From NCBI GenBank assembly GCA_018268135.1, contig JAFDXD010000004.1, positions 1 through 43,163 on the forward strand: DNA of 43,163 bases. The letters run 5' to 3'. Source of the DNA: Bacteroidota bacterium. Its GTDB lineage: Bacteria > Bacteroidota > Bacteroidia > Chitinophagales > Chitinophagaceae. A program made the position numbers and the translations under genes. The notes beneath the pieces are model-generated. The model was given only the letters and a program-made list of their open reading frames with translations. It was not told the origin of the DNA and made no database searches. This document shows positions 9,559-17,771 of the stretch, piece by piece. Positions within the stretch are counted from its first letter, which is position 1; the number at the start of each line of letters is the position of its first letter.

Positions 9559-12500
9559 TTACTTATTTATTAAAATTGTTTGGGAAAGGTTTACCGTTTT
9601 GCCTGTTAATTTCAATACATTAATACCACTTGCAAAACCAGGCACATTGATGGTGAAACTAATAAACCCAGCGGGCAGAAATACATTTTTTGCTGCAAGT
9701 CGTCTTCCACTAATATCAAACAACACTGCATCTGCTATGGCAGGTTGGGGCGAATATGCAGTTACCATAAGGGTACTGCTGTTTACCATCCATGCCTTAA
9801 ATGAAGTATTGATGGTACCAGTTGCCGGGTTGATGGTAAGCCTTCCGTTAGTATAAGATATGTTATAGTTGTTAGAAGCTGCACCAGATGGAATAATCGG
9901 GTAATATCCTCCCACCGTATTTGTAGTAGCGGTAGTTGCTACCATCGGAGCTGTAAGCAGGTTTGCAACCGTTTCGCCTAATACAAATCCTGTATAAACA
10001 GTGGTAAACTCAGGGTTGGGGGCTCCTTCTGTTTTAACGGTATCACGAACTTTGATGTTGAGATTAGCTTTGTTAACCGTAAATGTTTTTGAAACATTAG
10101 CAGCAGCAAAATAGCCATCATTACCTGCCTGAGAAGCTGTAATAGTAGCTGTACCGGCACCTGTAATGTGAATGTTATTGCCAATGATAGTTGCTACATT
10201 GTTATTGCTGCTTTGGTAAGTAATTGGTATGGTATTATTAGTACTGCTTGCCCCTGCTGCAAAGTCAGCATTGCCATAAGTTTTTATGGGCAGTGTATTA
10301 AAAGTAATTGTTTGATTTTGCTTAGGCTGTACTGTAAGAGTGCCATTTACAAAAGTAATATTATAATTAGCGGCAGTGGCGCCACTTACAGTAATAGGGT
10401 AATTGCCTGCCGGAGAAGTTAATACTGCTGTAGTAGTAAGGATAGCAGGCGTTAACAATACAGCTTCGGTTTCATTGTTTACAAATCCAGTATAGGTAGC
10501 CGTTAATACAGGGTTTGCAGTTTGTTCAAATTTAATTTTATTATCAGCAGTTATTGTAATACCGGCTTTATCTACTGTTAGTATTTGAGAAATATTTGCT
10601 GCAGGATAAAAACCATCGCTTGCTTGTGCAGCAGTAATATTTGCTGTGCCAGCGCCTGTTATATGTATATTGCCTGCTACAATAGTTGCTACTGCTGCAT
10701 TATCACTGCTATATGTAATAGGCTGAGTGGTATTTAAACTAATGGCTCCTCCGCTAAAATCATCATCGCCATAAATTTTAGAAGGGATAGCATTAAAAAT
10801 AAATGGCTGTGTTGGAGGCTTGGAACCTACACTAAAAGAGCCTAAATTATTTACGATTGCTGTTGCTGAATTATTAGTATTATCGCCTGTACCAATTGGC
10901 AAGGTATATGACCCTCCCTGATTGTAAATTATACCAATTGAAGTATCAGGCAATGTAGTAAATGTTGCTCCTTCCAAAGCATTATCCCAGTTTAATTGAA
11001 TATTAGTATTACTACCTGCATTGCTACTATTCACCTGCCAAACTGCATTTACAACTGTTTGTTTTTGCATGGCAGTTAATGGAGTGCCCGAAACTGTACC
11101 ATCTGAAGTAATGCCTTCAAACACTGTAGTGCTAAACCCGGCAGCGGTAGATGGCGTAATAGTTACGGGTAAATAAAAATTGGGAGAGCCAATTGGCATA
11201 ACTGTGGCGGTGCCTACCTGGTCTTGCATCACAATGGCTTTATTACCTGTAGAGTTATCAACAGCAGTTACAATATATTTTGCAGGCCCAAATACCCCGG
11301 CAATATTTGCTGCTCCTATTAAATGTAAAGTATCTAATGGGCGCAAATTTATTTTGCCATTTACCAAAATGTGATTGTAAATATTAATGCTCTTATTGAC
11401 AGTAACATCAGCATTAATTTCAACACTTCCTGCATTGATAAAAGTATTTGTATTTCCACTGCTAATACCAAATGGCGATGTAGTGGCTGCATTAATAATA
11501 TAATTTGTGCCTGACTGATAATCTTTATTTCCTGTTACCACCACACTTCCTGTTATGCTATCCATCCCATTTGGGTTTGCCGTAACCATTGTAGCAGTAT
11601 CACTAAAAAAAGTAAAGCTGACACCAGAAGCTGTAGTGGTAGCAGGTTTTGATAAAAGTATTACAGCATTAGAGCCTGAGAAACCTACTACATTTGTATT
11701 AGCAGAAAGTCCAGCGCCAGTAATTGCAAGGCCTGTATTATTTGCTAATAATCCTGTTACATTTGTTATTTGATAAGACCCTGCTACAGTATTTCCTGTT
11801 ACTGAAGTTGCAGTATTATTTACCATCGAAGTAAAATCACCGGAGCCGGTTAATTGAAAATTACCAAAATTAATTTTGCCGGCAATACTTGTTGAGCCTA
11901 ATACATTTACCGATCTGGATAATATTACATTACTATAATTGGCAATGGTAAGAGTGGGCAAATCAATAGAGCCGCTTCCAGCAATAGTTTGAGGCGTATT
12001 GCCTCCCATTACAATAGTATTGGTACTTGCAGCAGGACCATTGAGTGTACCGTTTACTATTAAATCATTTAATATTGGAGTAACACCACTTGTATGAGTA
12101 TTAAAAGTACATCCATTGTCAATGGTAAAATTCTCTATCTTATTGGCAGGGCCATCTGCTTTTACTGTTGCATTATTTTGTATAAAAACATTTGCAAAAG
12201 TTTTTCTGTTTATCCAGGATGAGCTTGAGTAAGAGCTGCCATCAAGGTAACTTACATTTGATCCCCTAAAATAAAGGTTGCTACCTTGCTCAAAATTTAT
12301 AAACTGCGTAGTAGAGTTATTTCCAAACGGGCTTCGTCCGGAATAATAATATAAAGATGACCCACTTTTGAAGCTAATGCTTCCGGCAACAGAACCATTA
12401 AAACCTGAGCTTGCCGTAGAATCAGTAATAGAGCAGGAAGACCCTGTATCAAAAACTAATGAGTTAGCAGTAGAAGCAGTAATATAACTTCGTGTATGCA

Positions 12501-12993
12501 CCGACGTTGATAATGGGCTTAAATACACAGCGCCCTTTACTAAACCGGTAGCCCCTGCAGGTAAAATTATTTGTACATCAAAATTATAAATTGCCATACC
12601 GGTGGTGAGTGTACTTCCGGCACCTACAAATAAATCATCAGCAGGGGTACCATCGCCTACAATGGTAATAGTAGCAGCTCCTACAGAACTACGGCCAATA
12701 TTTACATTGGCACCATTTTGCAAAATCAATGCGGCTGCGCTGGTTGAGCTTGCAGTGGCGGTAACTAAACCTGTAGTGGGTGTAGCTCCTCCTACATTTG
12801 TGCCATCAAAAATTAAGATATCTGTACTGGCAGCCGCAGTTCTGAAAGTACCGCTACCATCCAATGCCGTATTCCAGTTTGTATTGGAAGTAAAACTGGT
12901 AGATGCTGTACCTCCTACCCAGTAATAAGTAGTTTGACCATAAAGAAATGTGGTCAAAAAAAATAGTAAATTAGTAAAAAATATTTTTTTCAT
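9559..12993 (-). CDS. Secreted MBG-domain surface protein with T9SS-like C-terminal domain
   Basis: An 1144-residue protein with signal peptide (ending LYG-Q). Residues about 22-70 hold a TYYWVGG...NTNWNT motif seen at the start of large Bacteroidota surface proteins, followed by a beta-helix-like Ser/Thr/Asn-rich region to about 740. Then come two MBG repeats (IYGDDDF / TYGNADF; HITGAGTANITA / HITGAGTATITA; ANYNITFVNGTLTVQP / NNYNISYTNGRLTINP). The last 80 residues (ADAVLFDISGRRLAAKNVF, FASGINVLKLTG) resemble a type A T9SS sorting domain. It should be displayed on the cell surface. No catalytic motif is visible. Being inside the operon, one base from a lyase gene, it may bind alginate or scaffold the enzymes, which is inference. 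Confidence 0.8.
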   Translation of the reverse strand: MKKIFFTNLLFFLTTFLYGQTTYYWVGGTASTSFTSNTNWNTALDGSGTFRTAAASTDILIFDGTNVGGATPTTGLVTATASSTSAAALILQNGANVNIGRSSVGAATITIVGDGTPADDLFVGAGSTLTTGMAIYNFDVQIILPAGATGLVKGAVYLSPLSTSVHTRSYITASTANSLVFDTGSSCSITDSTASSGFNGSVAGSISFKSGSSLYYYSGRSPFGNNSTTQFINFEQGSNLYFRGSNVSYLDGSSYSSSSWINRKTFANVFIQNNATVKADGPANKIENFTIDNGCTFNTHTSGVTPILNDLIVNGTLNGPAASTNTIVMGGNTPQTIAGSGSIDLPTLTIANYSNVILSRSVNVLGSTSIAGKINFGNFQLTGSGDFTSMVNNTATSVTGNTVAGSYQITNVTGLLANNTGLAITGAGLSANTNVVGFSGSNAVILLSKPATTTASGVSFTFFSDTATMVTANPNGMDSITGSVVVTGNKDYQSGTNYIINAATTSPFGISSGNTNTFINAGSVEINADVTVNKSINIYNHILVNGKINLRPLDTLHLIGAANIAGVFGPAKYIVTAVDNSTGNKAIVMQDQVGTATVMPIGSPNFYLPVTITPSTAAGFSTTVFEGITSDGTVSGTPLTAMQKQTVVNAVWQVNSSNAGSNTNIQLNWDNALEGATFTTLPDTSIGIIYNQGGSYTLPIGTGDNTNNSATAIVNNLGSFSVGSKPPTQPFIFNAIPSKIYGDDDFSGGAISLNTTQPITYSSDNAAVATIVAGNIHITGAGTANITAAQASDGFYPAANISQILTVDKAGITITADNKIKFEQTANPVLTATYTGFVNNETEAVLLTPAILTTTAVLTSPAGNYPITVSGATAANYNITFVNGTLTVQPKQNQTITFNTLPIKTYGNADFAAGASSTNNTIPITYQSSNNNVATIIGNNIHITGAGTATITASQAGNDGYFAAANVSKTFTVNKANLNIKVRDTVKTEGAPNPEFTTVYTGFVLGETVANLLTAPMVATTATTNTVGGYYPIIPSGAASNNYNISYTNGRLTINPATGTINTSFKAWMVNSSTLMVTAYSPQPAIADAVLFDISGRRLAAKNVFLPAGFISFTINVPGFASGINVLKLTGKTVNLSQTILINK

Positions 12994-13039
12994 ATTGCAG
13001 CATTTAATCTTTAGTAGTTAGTAGTGAACAAAGCCTTTT

Positions 13040-13387
13040 TTATTTTAAAAAATCTTCACGCATGGGGCTAAATGTATCTATCAGTATTCCTTCTTCCAGG
13101 CATTCAGCGCCATGCATGGTATTTGGCGGAGCATAAAATGCATCTCCCATTGACAATATTTTTTCCTCATCTCCAATTGTAACTTTAAACACTCCCTTAT
13201 TGATATGCGTAATTTGAGAATGAGGGTGACTGTGCAAAGTGCCGATAGCACCTTTTTCAAAATGCACTTTTACAAGCATTAGTTTTTCATCAAAACACAT
13301 AATTTTTCTTTTTACTCCTGCATCAGTTTGTTCCCATTCCATATTATTGTTATTAATAAATACACTCAAATGTGGCTTTGTTTCCAT
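13040..13387 (-). CDS. kdgF: KdgF-like cupin, uronate linearisation
   Basis: A 115-residue single-domain cupin with HSHPHSQITHINKGVFKVTIG (His52, His54, His56, Gln58), GDAFYAPPNTMHGAEC (His92) and the C-terminal DTFSPMREDFL typical of KdgF. KdgF proteins speed ring opening of the unsaturated uronate released from pectin or alginate, giving the linear ketone (DKI or DEH) that the next enzyme uses. No signal peptide is visible, so it acts in the cytoplasm. It lies between the PL17 lyase and the MBG protein genes. Length and the SPMREDFL ending match KdgF rather than a generic cupin. Confidence 0.88.
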   Translation of the reverse strand: METKPHLSVFINNNNMEWEQTDAGVKRKIMCFDEKLMLVKVHFEKGAIGTLHSHPHSQITHINKGVFKVTIGDEEKILSMGDAFYAPPNTMHGAECLEEGILIDTFSPMREDFLK

Positions 13388-13429
13388 TGTTAAGATTTAA
13401 TTGTTTTAAAGGATTTACGTTTCTTTTAT

Positions 13430-15610
13430 TTACAACTTCTTTCCATTATACCATACTAAAAAAGGCCCTTTCCATGTTAGACCGTTAGCAAAATGCATAC
13501 TGTCAACATTAAAGTCCTTATTGCATTGTGCAATCAGTAAAGTATTGTTATCTACTTTAATTTCTGCAATCGTGTAGTTATCATCATTCTGCAATAAGTT
13601 GATTTGTTTCACAGAGGGATACGAATTATAAGAGAGTTCGTTTATTGAATCATATTTTCCATGAATCTCTACCACATTTACAAATGATTGGTTGTTGCCC
13701 TTTTTTCTAATAATAAATGCAGGCTCATGCCTTAAATTAAAATTGGGGTCATTGGCACCGGTACGTGTAAAAAAGATTTGTGCAGAGTCCTGAATTAAAG
13801 AAGAAATAGAATAATAAGTACCATTATTTAGGAATGTACATTGTATGGTTGTGTCTCCAATAGTAGCTTCCGCTTCTTTCCATAAAAACTGGTACCCGTT
13901 TTTTTTACCCAACGCCTGCTGCTTTGTTGTAAAAGGGTTGTAGCTAAAAGAAGTATTAATCAGTTGACCAATATAGTGAAAAGGCAAATCATACTGGTGC
14001 GTAATTGCTGAATGTGCATTAAAGATATCAGCAATAATTTTTTTATCGCCTGGCAGTTGCAGCATATACACTGTACGTTGTAGAAGTGTGCCTGGGTATG
14101 CATTATCTTCCATTGCAGAAGCTACCTGTACATTTAAATTTGTGTAACTGCTAAATAATTTTTGTGAATGAAATTTTTCTGCAGTCGCTTCCTTTCCTCC
14201 AAAATCACTTGCTTCATCTACCGTAATAGTATTATGAGCAATTGTTTGCTCAGCATAAGTATTATTTTCGGGCAAATACCTGCCTCCATATTTTTGCTCA
14301 ATCCCTACAAACCTTACAGAACCATAATCTGTAAGTATTTCATTTCCTTTATCAAAAAGCATAATGCCTAACTTATCAAAATGGCCATGCGAAAGGCCAT
14401 GCGATGTATATTTAAACAGCAGGCTGCTTAAGTTTTTACCAGTTCCATTTCTAAAAATAGAAAGCCCGCCTTCATTTCCATTTGCGCCATCTGTACTTTC
14501 AATAGTTTTATAAGGAAAATACTCAGGTATATTTTTATTTGTCTGCAATGCTTCGGCAATGGATGCGCCCCCAATGTTGAGCAGTACTTTTCCCTGTTTT
14601 TTTACAATGGGCAATAAATTTTTATCGGGTCCATATACTTTCCAAAAAATATCTATTGCCGTTACCAGTTCGTTGGTAGTATAATCTTTTTCTTTTATGG
14701 CATCATTCAATGGAAAAAATCTTCCATCAAGATTTGTTTCTTCAATGCAGGTGTACAATGCCTTTTGCAAAATTTTATTGCGGTGCTCAAATATTTTTAA
14801 AGAAGGCCGGCTGTTATTTAGTGCATTAGCAAAAAGTACAAAGGGCAACAATGCATACCTTGTGTAATAAGGTCCTTCGGTATAATATCCATCGGGAGAA
14901 AAAAGACTATCCATCAGTGCAATAAATCCACGCTTGCCATCCTTTGCAGTTCCTTTCAATGCCATTTCCACATAATCGTTGTTGTGAGAAGCAATGCCAA
15001 TAATGCCAACTCCGGCACATGCCCATACTGCATGATTATGCAAAAGGTTAAACCAATTTTTTAAATCGTGTGTAAAAAAATCTACTTCCGGTTTAAAAGC
15101 TCCATCTTCAATAATCTTTCTATCTTTTTCACTTAATGCATTATACACTAAATCATAAGCCATACCAGAGTAAACCATCCAATTTGCATCATTCAATGCC
15201 TGCCAAAAAATTCTACCCGGTGAGTTGCTTGTAGCCTGTGGATGGTTTTTTAAAGTGGGGTTTAACGCTGCATATTTCAGAAGTAAATTTTTTACAATAA
15301 TGGCATATTGATTATTGCCGGTAAGATTGTACAAAATACCACTGTTAAACATCAGGGTATAATTGGCTTTGTGCCTGTCATGCGTGTATCCCCCAGCCGG
15401 GTCTTTAGGTACCGGCACATCTATATCTACTCCTATGTATTTATCTACATCATTTTTTATACTGGTAAATGATTGGTTTAATAAGGGGTAAACTTTTAGT
15501 AATTGCTTAAGCTTTATTGCTTCGGGTTTTGTAAAAAAAGTAATAGGATGCTGTGCCTTTACAGTTAAAGGCAAATAAAATATACATAGTATTAATACAA
15601 TCCTATTCAT
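13430..15610 (-). CDS. PL17-type oligoalginate lyase (exolytic)
   Basis: I start it at the ATG at 15608-15610 because a clean signal peptide (MNRIVLILCIFYLPLTVKA) begins there; an ATG eleven codons further up (15643) is possible and would give 737 residues instead of 726. The N-terminal half is an alpha-toroid with DRHKANYTLMFNSGILY, the catalytic-type HNHAVWACAGVGIIG (Asn192, His193) and SPDGYYTEGPYYTRYALLPF, holding the PL17-like Tyr. The C-terminal half is a heparinase II/III-type beta domain (HGLSHGHFDKLGIMLFDKG, AHNTITVDE). PL17 enzymes release unsaturated monomers from oligoalginate, usually in the periplasm. Gene order SDR-PL17-KdgF supports this. Confidence 0.88.
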   Translation of the reverse strand: MNRIVLILCIFYLPLTVKAQHPITFFTKPEAIKLKQLLKVYPLLNQSFTSIKNDVDKYIGVDIDVPVPKDPAGGYTHDRHKANYTLMFNSGILYNLTGNNQYAIIVKNLLLKYAALNPTLKNHPQATSNSPGRIFWQALNDANWMVYSGMAYDLVYNALSEKDRKIIEDGAFKPEVDFFTHDLKNWFNLLHNHAVWACAGVGIIGIASHNNDYVEMALKGTAKDGKRGFIALMDSLFSPDGYYTEGPYYTRYALLPFVLFANALNNSRPSLKIFEHRNKILQKALYTCIEETNLDGRFFPLNDAIKEKDYTTNELVTAIDIFWKVYGPDKNLLPIVKKQGKVLLNIGGASIAEALQTNKNIPEYFPYKTIESTDGANGNEGGLSIFRNGTGKNLSSLLFKYTSHGLSHGHFDKLGIMLFDKGNEILTDYGSVRFVGIEQKYGGRYLPENNTYAEQTIAHNTITVDEASDFGGKEATAEKFHSQKLFSSYTNLNVQVASAMEDNAYPGTLLQRTVYMLQLPGDKKIIADIFNAHSAITHQYDLPFHYIGQLINTSFSYNPFTTKQQALGKKNGYQFLWKEAEATIGDTTIQCTFLNNGTYYSISSLIQDSAQIFFTRTGANDPNFNLRHEPAFIIRKKGNNQSFVNVVEIHGKYDSINELSYNSYPSVKQINLLQNDDNYTIAEIKVDNNTLLIAQCNKDFNVDSMHFANGLTWKGPFLVWYNGKKL

Positions 15611-15663
15611 TTGCAAGCAATCTTTTTTTAAAAAAAAATGCACAACTCTGTGCTAACAGTCAA

Positions 15664-16410
15664 TTAAACAAAATAAGTACCGCCATTTATTTCTACGCTT
15701 TCCCCATTTATAAATGATGCAGCATCACTGGCAAGAAATAAAACCAAATTGCCTACTTCTTCTGATTTGCCTTCTCTTCTTAATGGAGTAGCTGCAGCTA
15801 CATTTACTCTTACTTCTGGCTTAGTAAAAGTGTTGTGAAATGTAGTATTAATCATACCAGGCGATACACAGTTAACACGGATACCTTTGGGGCCAAGCTC
15901 TTTTGCCATTGCCCTTGTAAATGTGAGCACCCCGCCTTTAGCAGCTGCGTAGGCAGATGAACCTCCACCTCCTCCATCTCTTGCAGCCTGAGAAGAAAAG
16001 TTTACAATTGCTCCACCATTATTCATGTGTGCCACTACCGCACGGCTCACCAGGTACACCGATTTTAAATTAACATCCATTACACTGTCCCAAAAAGCCT
16101 CATCCAAATCGGGCAATAATTTTCTTCCCATTAACCCACCTGCAACATTTATTAAAATATGAATTTCATTACCAAATGATTTTACACATTCACTTACAAG
16201 ATTATTTACATCAGCAGCTTTCGTCATATCGCCATGCACGGCAATAGCCTCTCCGCCGGCCTCTTTTATTAGCTTAATGGTTTCGTCTGCCATTTCTTTG
16301 TTTTCAAAATAATTTACACAAACCTTAGCGCCGGCAGCAGCTAGCTTTAAAGAAACCTGTCTGCCTATATCTCTTGCCCCTCCTGTTACGATTGCAATTT
16401 TTCCTTTCAT
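15664..16410 (-). CDS. SDR oxidoreductase, probable DEH reductase
   Basis: A 248-residue classical short-chain dehydrogenase: Rossmann TGGARDIG at 9-16, NVAGG at 88-92, Ser139/Ser140, Tyr154 and Lys158 in YAAAKGG, and the usual end ASFINGESVEINGG. No signal peptide is present. In alginate loci, SDRs of this kind reduce 4-deoxy-L-erythro-5-hexoseulose uronate (DEH) to 2-keto-3-deoxy-D-gluconate with NAD(P)H. The fold is certain and the substrate is inferred from position: it is the first gene of the lyase operon, 20 bp before PL17 in the long annotation of that gene. KDG kinase and aldolase must lie elsewhere. Confidence 0.85.
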   Translation of the reverse strand: MKGKIAIVTGGARDIGRQVSLKLAAAGAKVCVNYFENKEMADETIKLIKEAGGEAIAVHGDMTKAADVNNLVSECVKSFGNEIHILINVAGGLMGRKLLPDLDEAFWDSVMDVNLKSVYLVSRAVVAHMNNGGAIVNFSSQAARDGGGGGSSAYAAAKGGVLTFTRAMAKELGPKGIRVNCVSPGMINTTFHNTFTKPEVRVNVAAATPLRREGKSEEVGNLVLFLASDAASFINGESVEINGGTYFV

Positions 16411-16665
16411 ATTTATATTTTTAAGTTGATAAAATCCGTTTGATATTTTTTGAATAATTAAAAAAAATTATGTTGTCTGTGCCTAAAAATTGACCTCAAT
16501 AAAGAGCCGAAAAAAAATTAACTCACACAATACTAAGTTTTAAACTTATACCTACCCTCCAAAAGCGAATTAGAAGTTTTTAAATAATAAAGAATATTTA
16601 TTAAAATATATTTTAAAAAAACACACAAAAATGCTTAAAAACTAAATATTCAGACCGACAACGGT

Positions 16666-16683
16666 ACCGGTAACGATACCGGT
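16666..16683. promoter_or_regulatory. Candidate LacI-family operator
   Basis: ACCGGTAACGATACCGGT is an 18-bp inverted repeat with seven perfect pairs on each side of a central CG. Only the A/A pair next to the CG breaks symmetry. A CG-centred palindrome of this length is typical of LacI-family sites. It lies 49 bp upstream of the lacI start and in the -33 area of the lacI promoter candidate. It is GC-rich in an otherwise AT-rich spacer. I found no second copy in the window. Confidence 0.65.
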
Positions 16684-16705
16684 ATTCTCGAATTTGATTT
16701 AAGGT

Positions 16706-16713
16706 TAGCTTTG
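16706..16713 (+). promoter_or_regulatory. -7 element of the lacI-PL6 promoter
   Basis: TAGCTTTG fits the Bacteroidota -7 consensus TAnnTTTG exactly and lies 19 bp before the lacI ATG, 22 bp after the operator candidate. No clear -33 TTTG is seen at the usual distance, where the operator sits instead. Confidence 0.45.
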
Positions 16714-16731
16714 TTTACACAATAATTATTT

Positions 16732-17766
16732 ATGCTTAATAAGCCTCCTACAATTAAAGATATTGCCCGTCAATTGAACATTTCTGTATCCACAGTTTCA
16801 AGAGCCATACGCAATGCTTCTGATGTAAGTGCCGAAACAAAAAAAACAGTTATGGCCCTGGTGGAAGAATTAAATTATCAACCCAACCAGTTAGCGCTCA
16901 ATTTAAGAAGCAAGCAAACGCATACCATTGGAGTGATTGTACCTAATCTTGATTATGTATTATCCATGATGGTAAGAGGTATTGATGAAGTAGCACTTGA
17001 AGCGGGCTATACCGTTATCATTTGCCAAAGCAATGAATCGTATGGAAGAGAAATTTTAAATGCAAGAAGGCTACTCGACAGAGGTGTGGATGGGTTTATA
17101 GTATCGGTTTCAAGTGAAACAAATTCATTCGACCATTTCAAAAAAATTCAGGAGAAAAATATTCCAATGGTGGTGTTTGACAGGGTTGCATCACAATTGA
17201 AAGCGCCCAGTGTAAGGATTGATAATACCGGTGGAGGATTTATGGCTACAGAGCATTTGATAGAGCAGGGTTATAAACGCATTGCAGTATTAGCTGGCCC
17301 GCAAAATCTTGAAATTAGCAATAGCAGGTTAGATGGATATAAAAATGCTTTAAAAAAACATAAAATAAAAATTGATCCAAGCCTCATCATTCATTGCGAC
17401 TTTAATCAGGATTATGCATTCTTTGCAACAGAAGAATTGCTTTCATTAAAAAAAAGGCCCGATGCCATTTTTACAATTAGTGATCGTATGGCTTTGGGCG
17501 CTATGTTGGCCATTAAAAAAAAGGGATTACAAATGCCTAATGATATTGGGCTAATTGGCTTTAATGATGAACCGGTATTAAACCTTCTTACACCAAGTAT
17601 CTCCAGCATTGAACAGCCATCATTTGAAGTAGGAAAATTAGCTGCTAAACTTTTTATAGAAACTATGCACAACATGGATAATATAGACCTTAGTGAAAGG
17701 ATAATAAAAACAAAATTAATAGCAAGGGAATCGTCTCTTAAAATCAATGCCAAAAAATTAAAATAA
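16732..17766 (+). CDS. LacI family transcriptional regulator of the alginate locus
   Basis: A 344-residue regulator. The N-terminal helix-turn-helix covers about 5-30 (TIKDIARQLNISVSTVSRAI), the hinge helix about 48-60 (YQPNQLALNLRSK), and the rest is the periplasmic-binding-protein-like effector domain (IGVIVPNLDYVLSMMV, VFDRVASQ, RIAVLAGP, IGLIGFNDEP). It is transcribed divergently from the lyase-susCD operon and is followed after 5 bp by the PL6 gene, so it shares a transcript with PL6. The likely effector is an alginate breakdown product such as DEH or KDG, by analogy with other uronate-locus LacI proteins; this is inference. Confidence 0.92.
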   Translation: MLNKPPTIKDIARQLNISVSTVSRAIRNASDVSAETKKTVMALVEELNYQPNQLALNLRSKQTHTIGVIVPNLDYVLSMMVRGIDEVALEAGYTVIICQSNESYGREILNARRLLDRGVDGFIVSVSSETNSFDHFKKIQEKNIPMVVFDRVASQLKAPSVRIDNTGGGFMATEHLIEQGYKRIAVLAGPQNLEISNSRLDGYKNALKKHKIKIDPSLIIHCDFNQDYAFFATEELLSLKKRPDAIFTISDRMALGAMLAIKKKGLQMPNDIGLIGFNDEPVLNLLTPSISSIEQPSFEVGKLAAKLFIETMHNMDNIDLSERIIKTKLIARESSLKINAKKLK

Positions 17767-17771
17767 ACAAC

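Larger units (their letters stand above)
16411..16731. promoter_or_regulatory. Divergent control region of the alginate locus
   Basis: This 321-bp AT-rich stretch separates the two arms of the locus and must hold both promoters. On the plus side it has a perfect palindromic operator candidate and a TAGCTTTG element, listed separately. On the minus side the best match is TAGTATTG (complement of 16528-16535), one base off the Bacteroidota -7 consensus TAnnTTTG, without a well-placed -33 TTTG. I see no gene in it. Confidence 0.5.

Noticed and set aside
9900-10800. Possible DNA tandem repeat or CRISPR-like array
   Set aside because: The periodicity comes from two protein MBG repeats with diverged codons. 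There are no short identical direct repeats with regular spacers.
12602-12925. Open frames opposite the MBG gene
   Set aside because: They are antisense shadows of a Thr/Ala/Val-rich coding sequence and lack independent signals.
13080-13340. KdgF-like gene as a generic mannose-6-phosphate isomerase-type cupin
   Set aside because: The HSHPHSQ pattern, size and DTFSPMREDFL ending fit KdgF better, and the neighbours are uronate genes.
16528-16563. Minus-strand promoter of the lyase operon (TAGTATTG with TTTG)
   Set aside because: The -7 match is one base off and the spacing to TTTG is about 24 bp, longer than expected; kept only as a weak remark.
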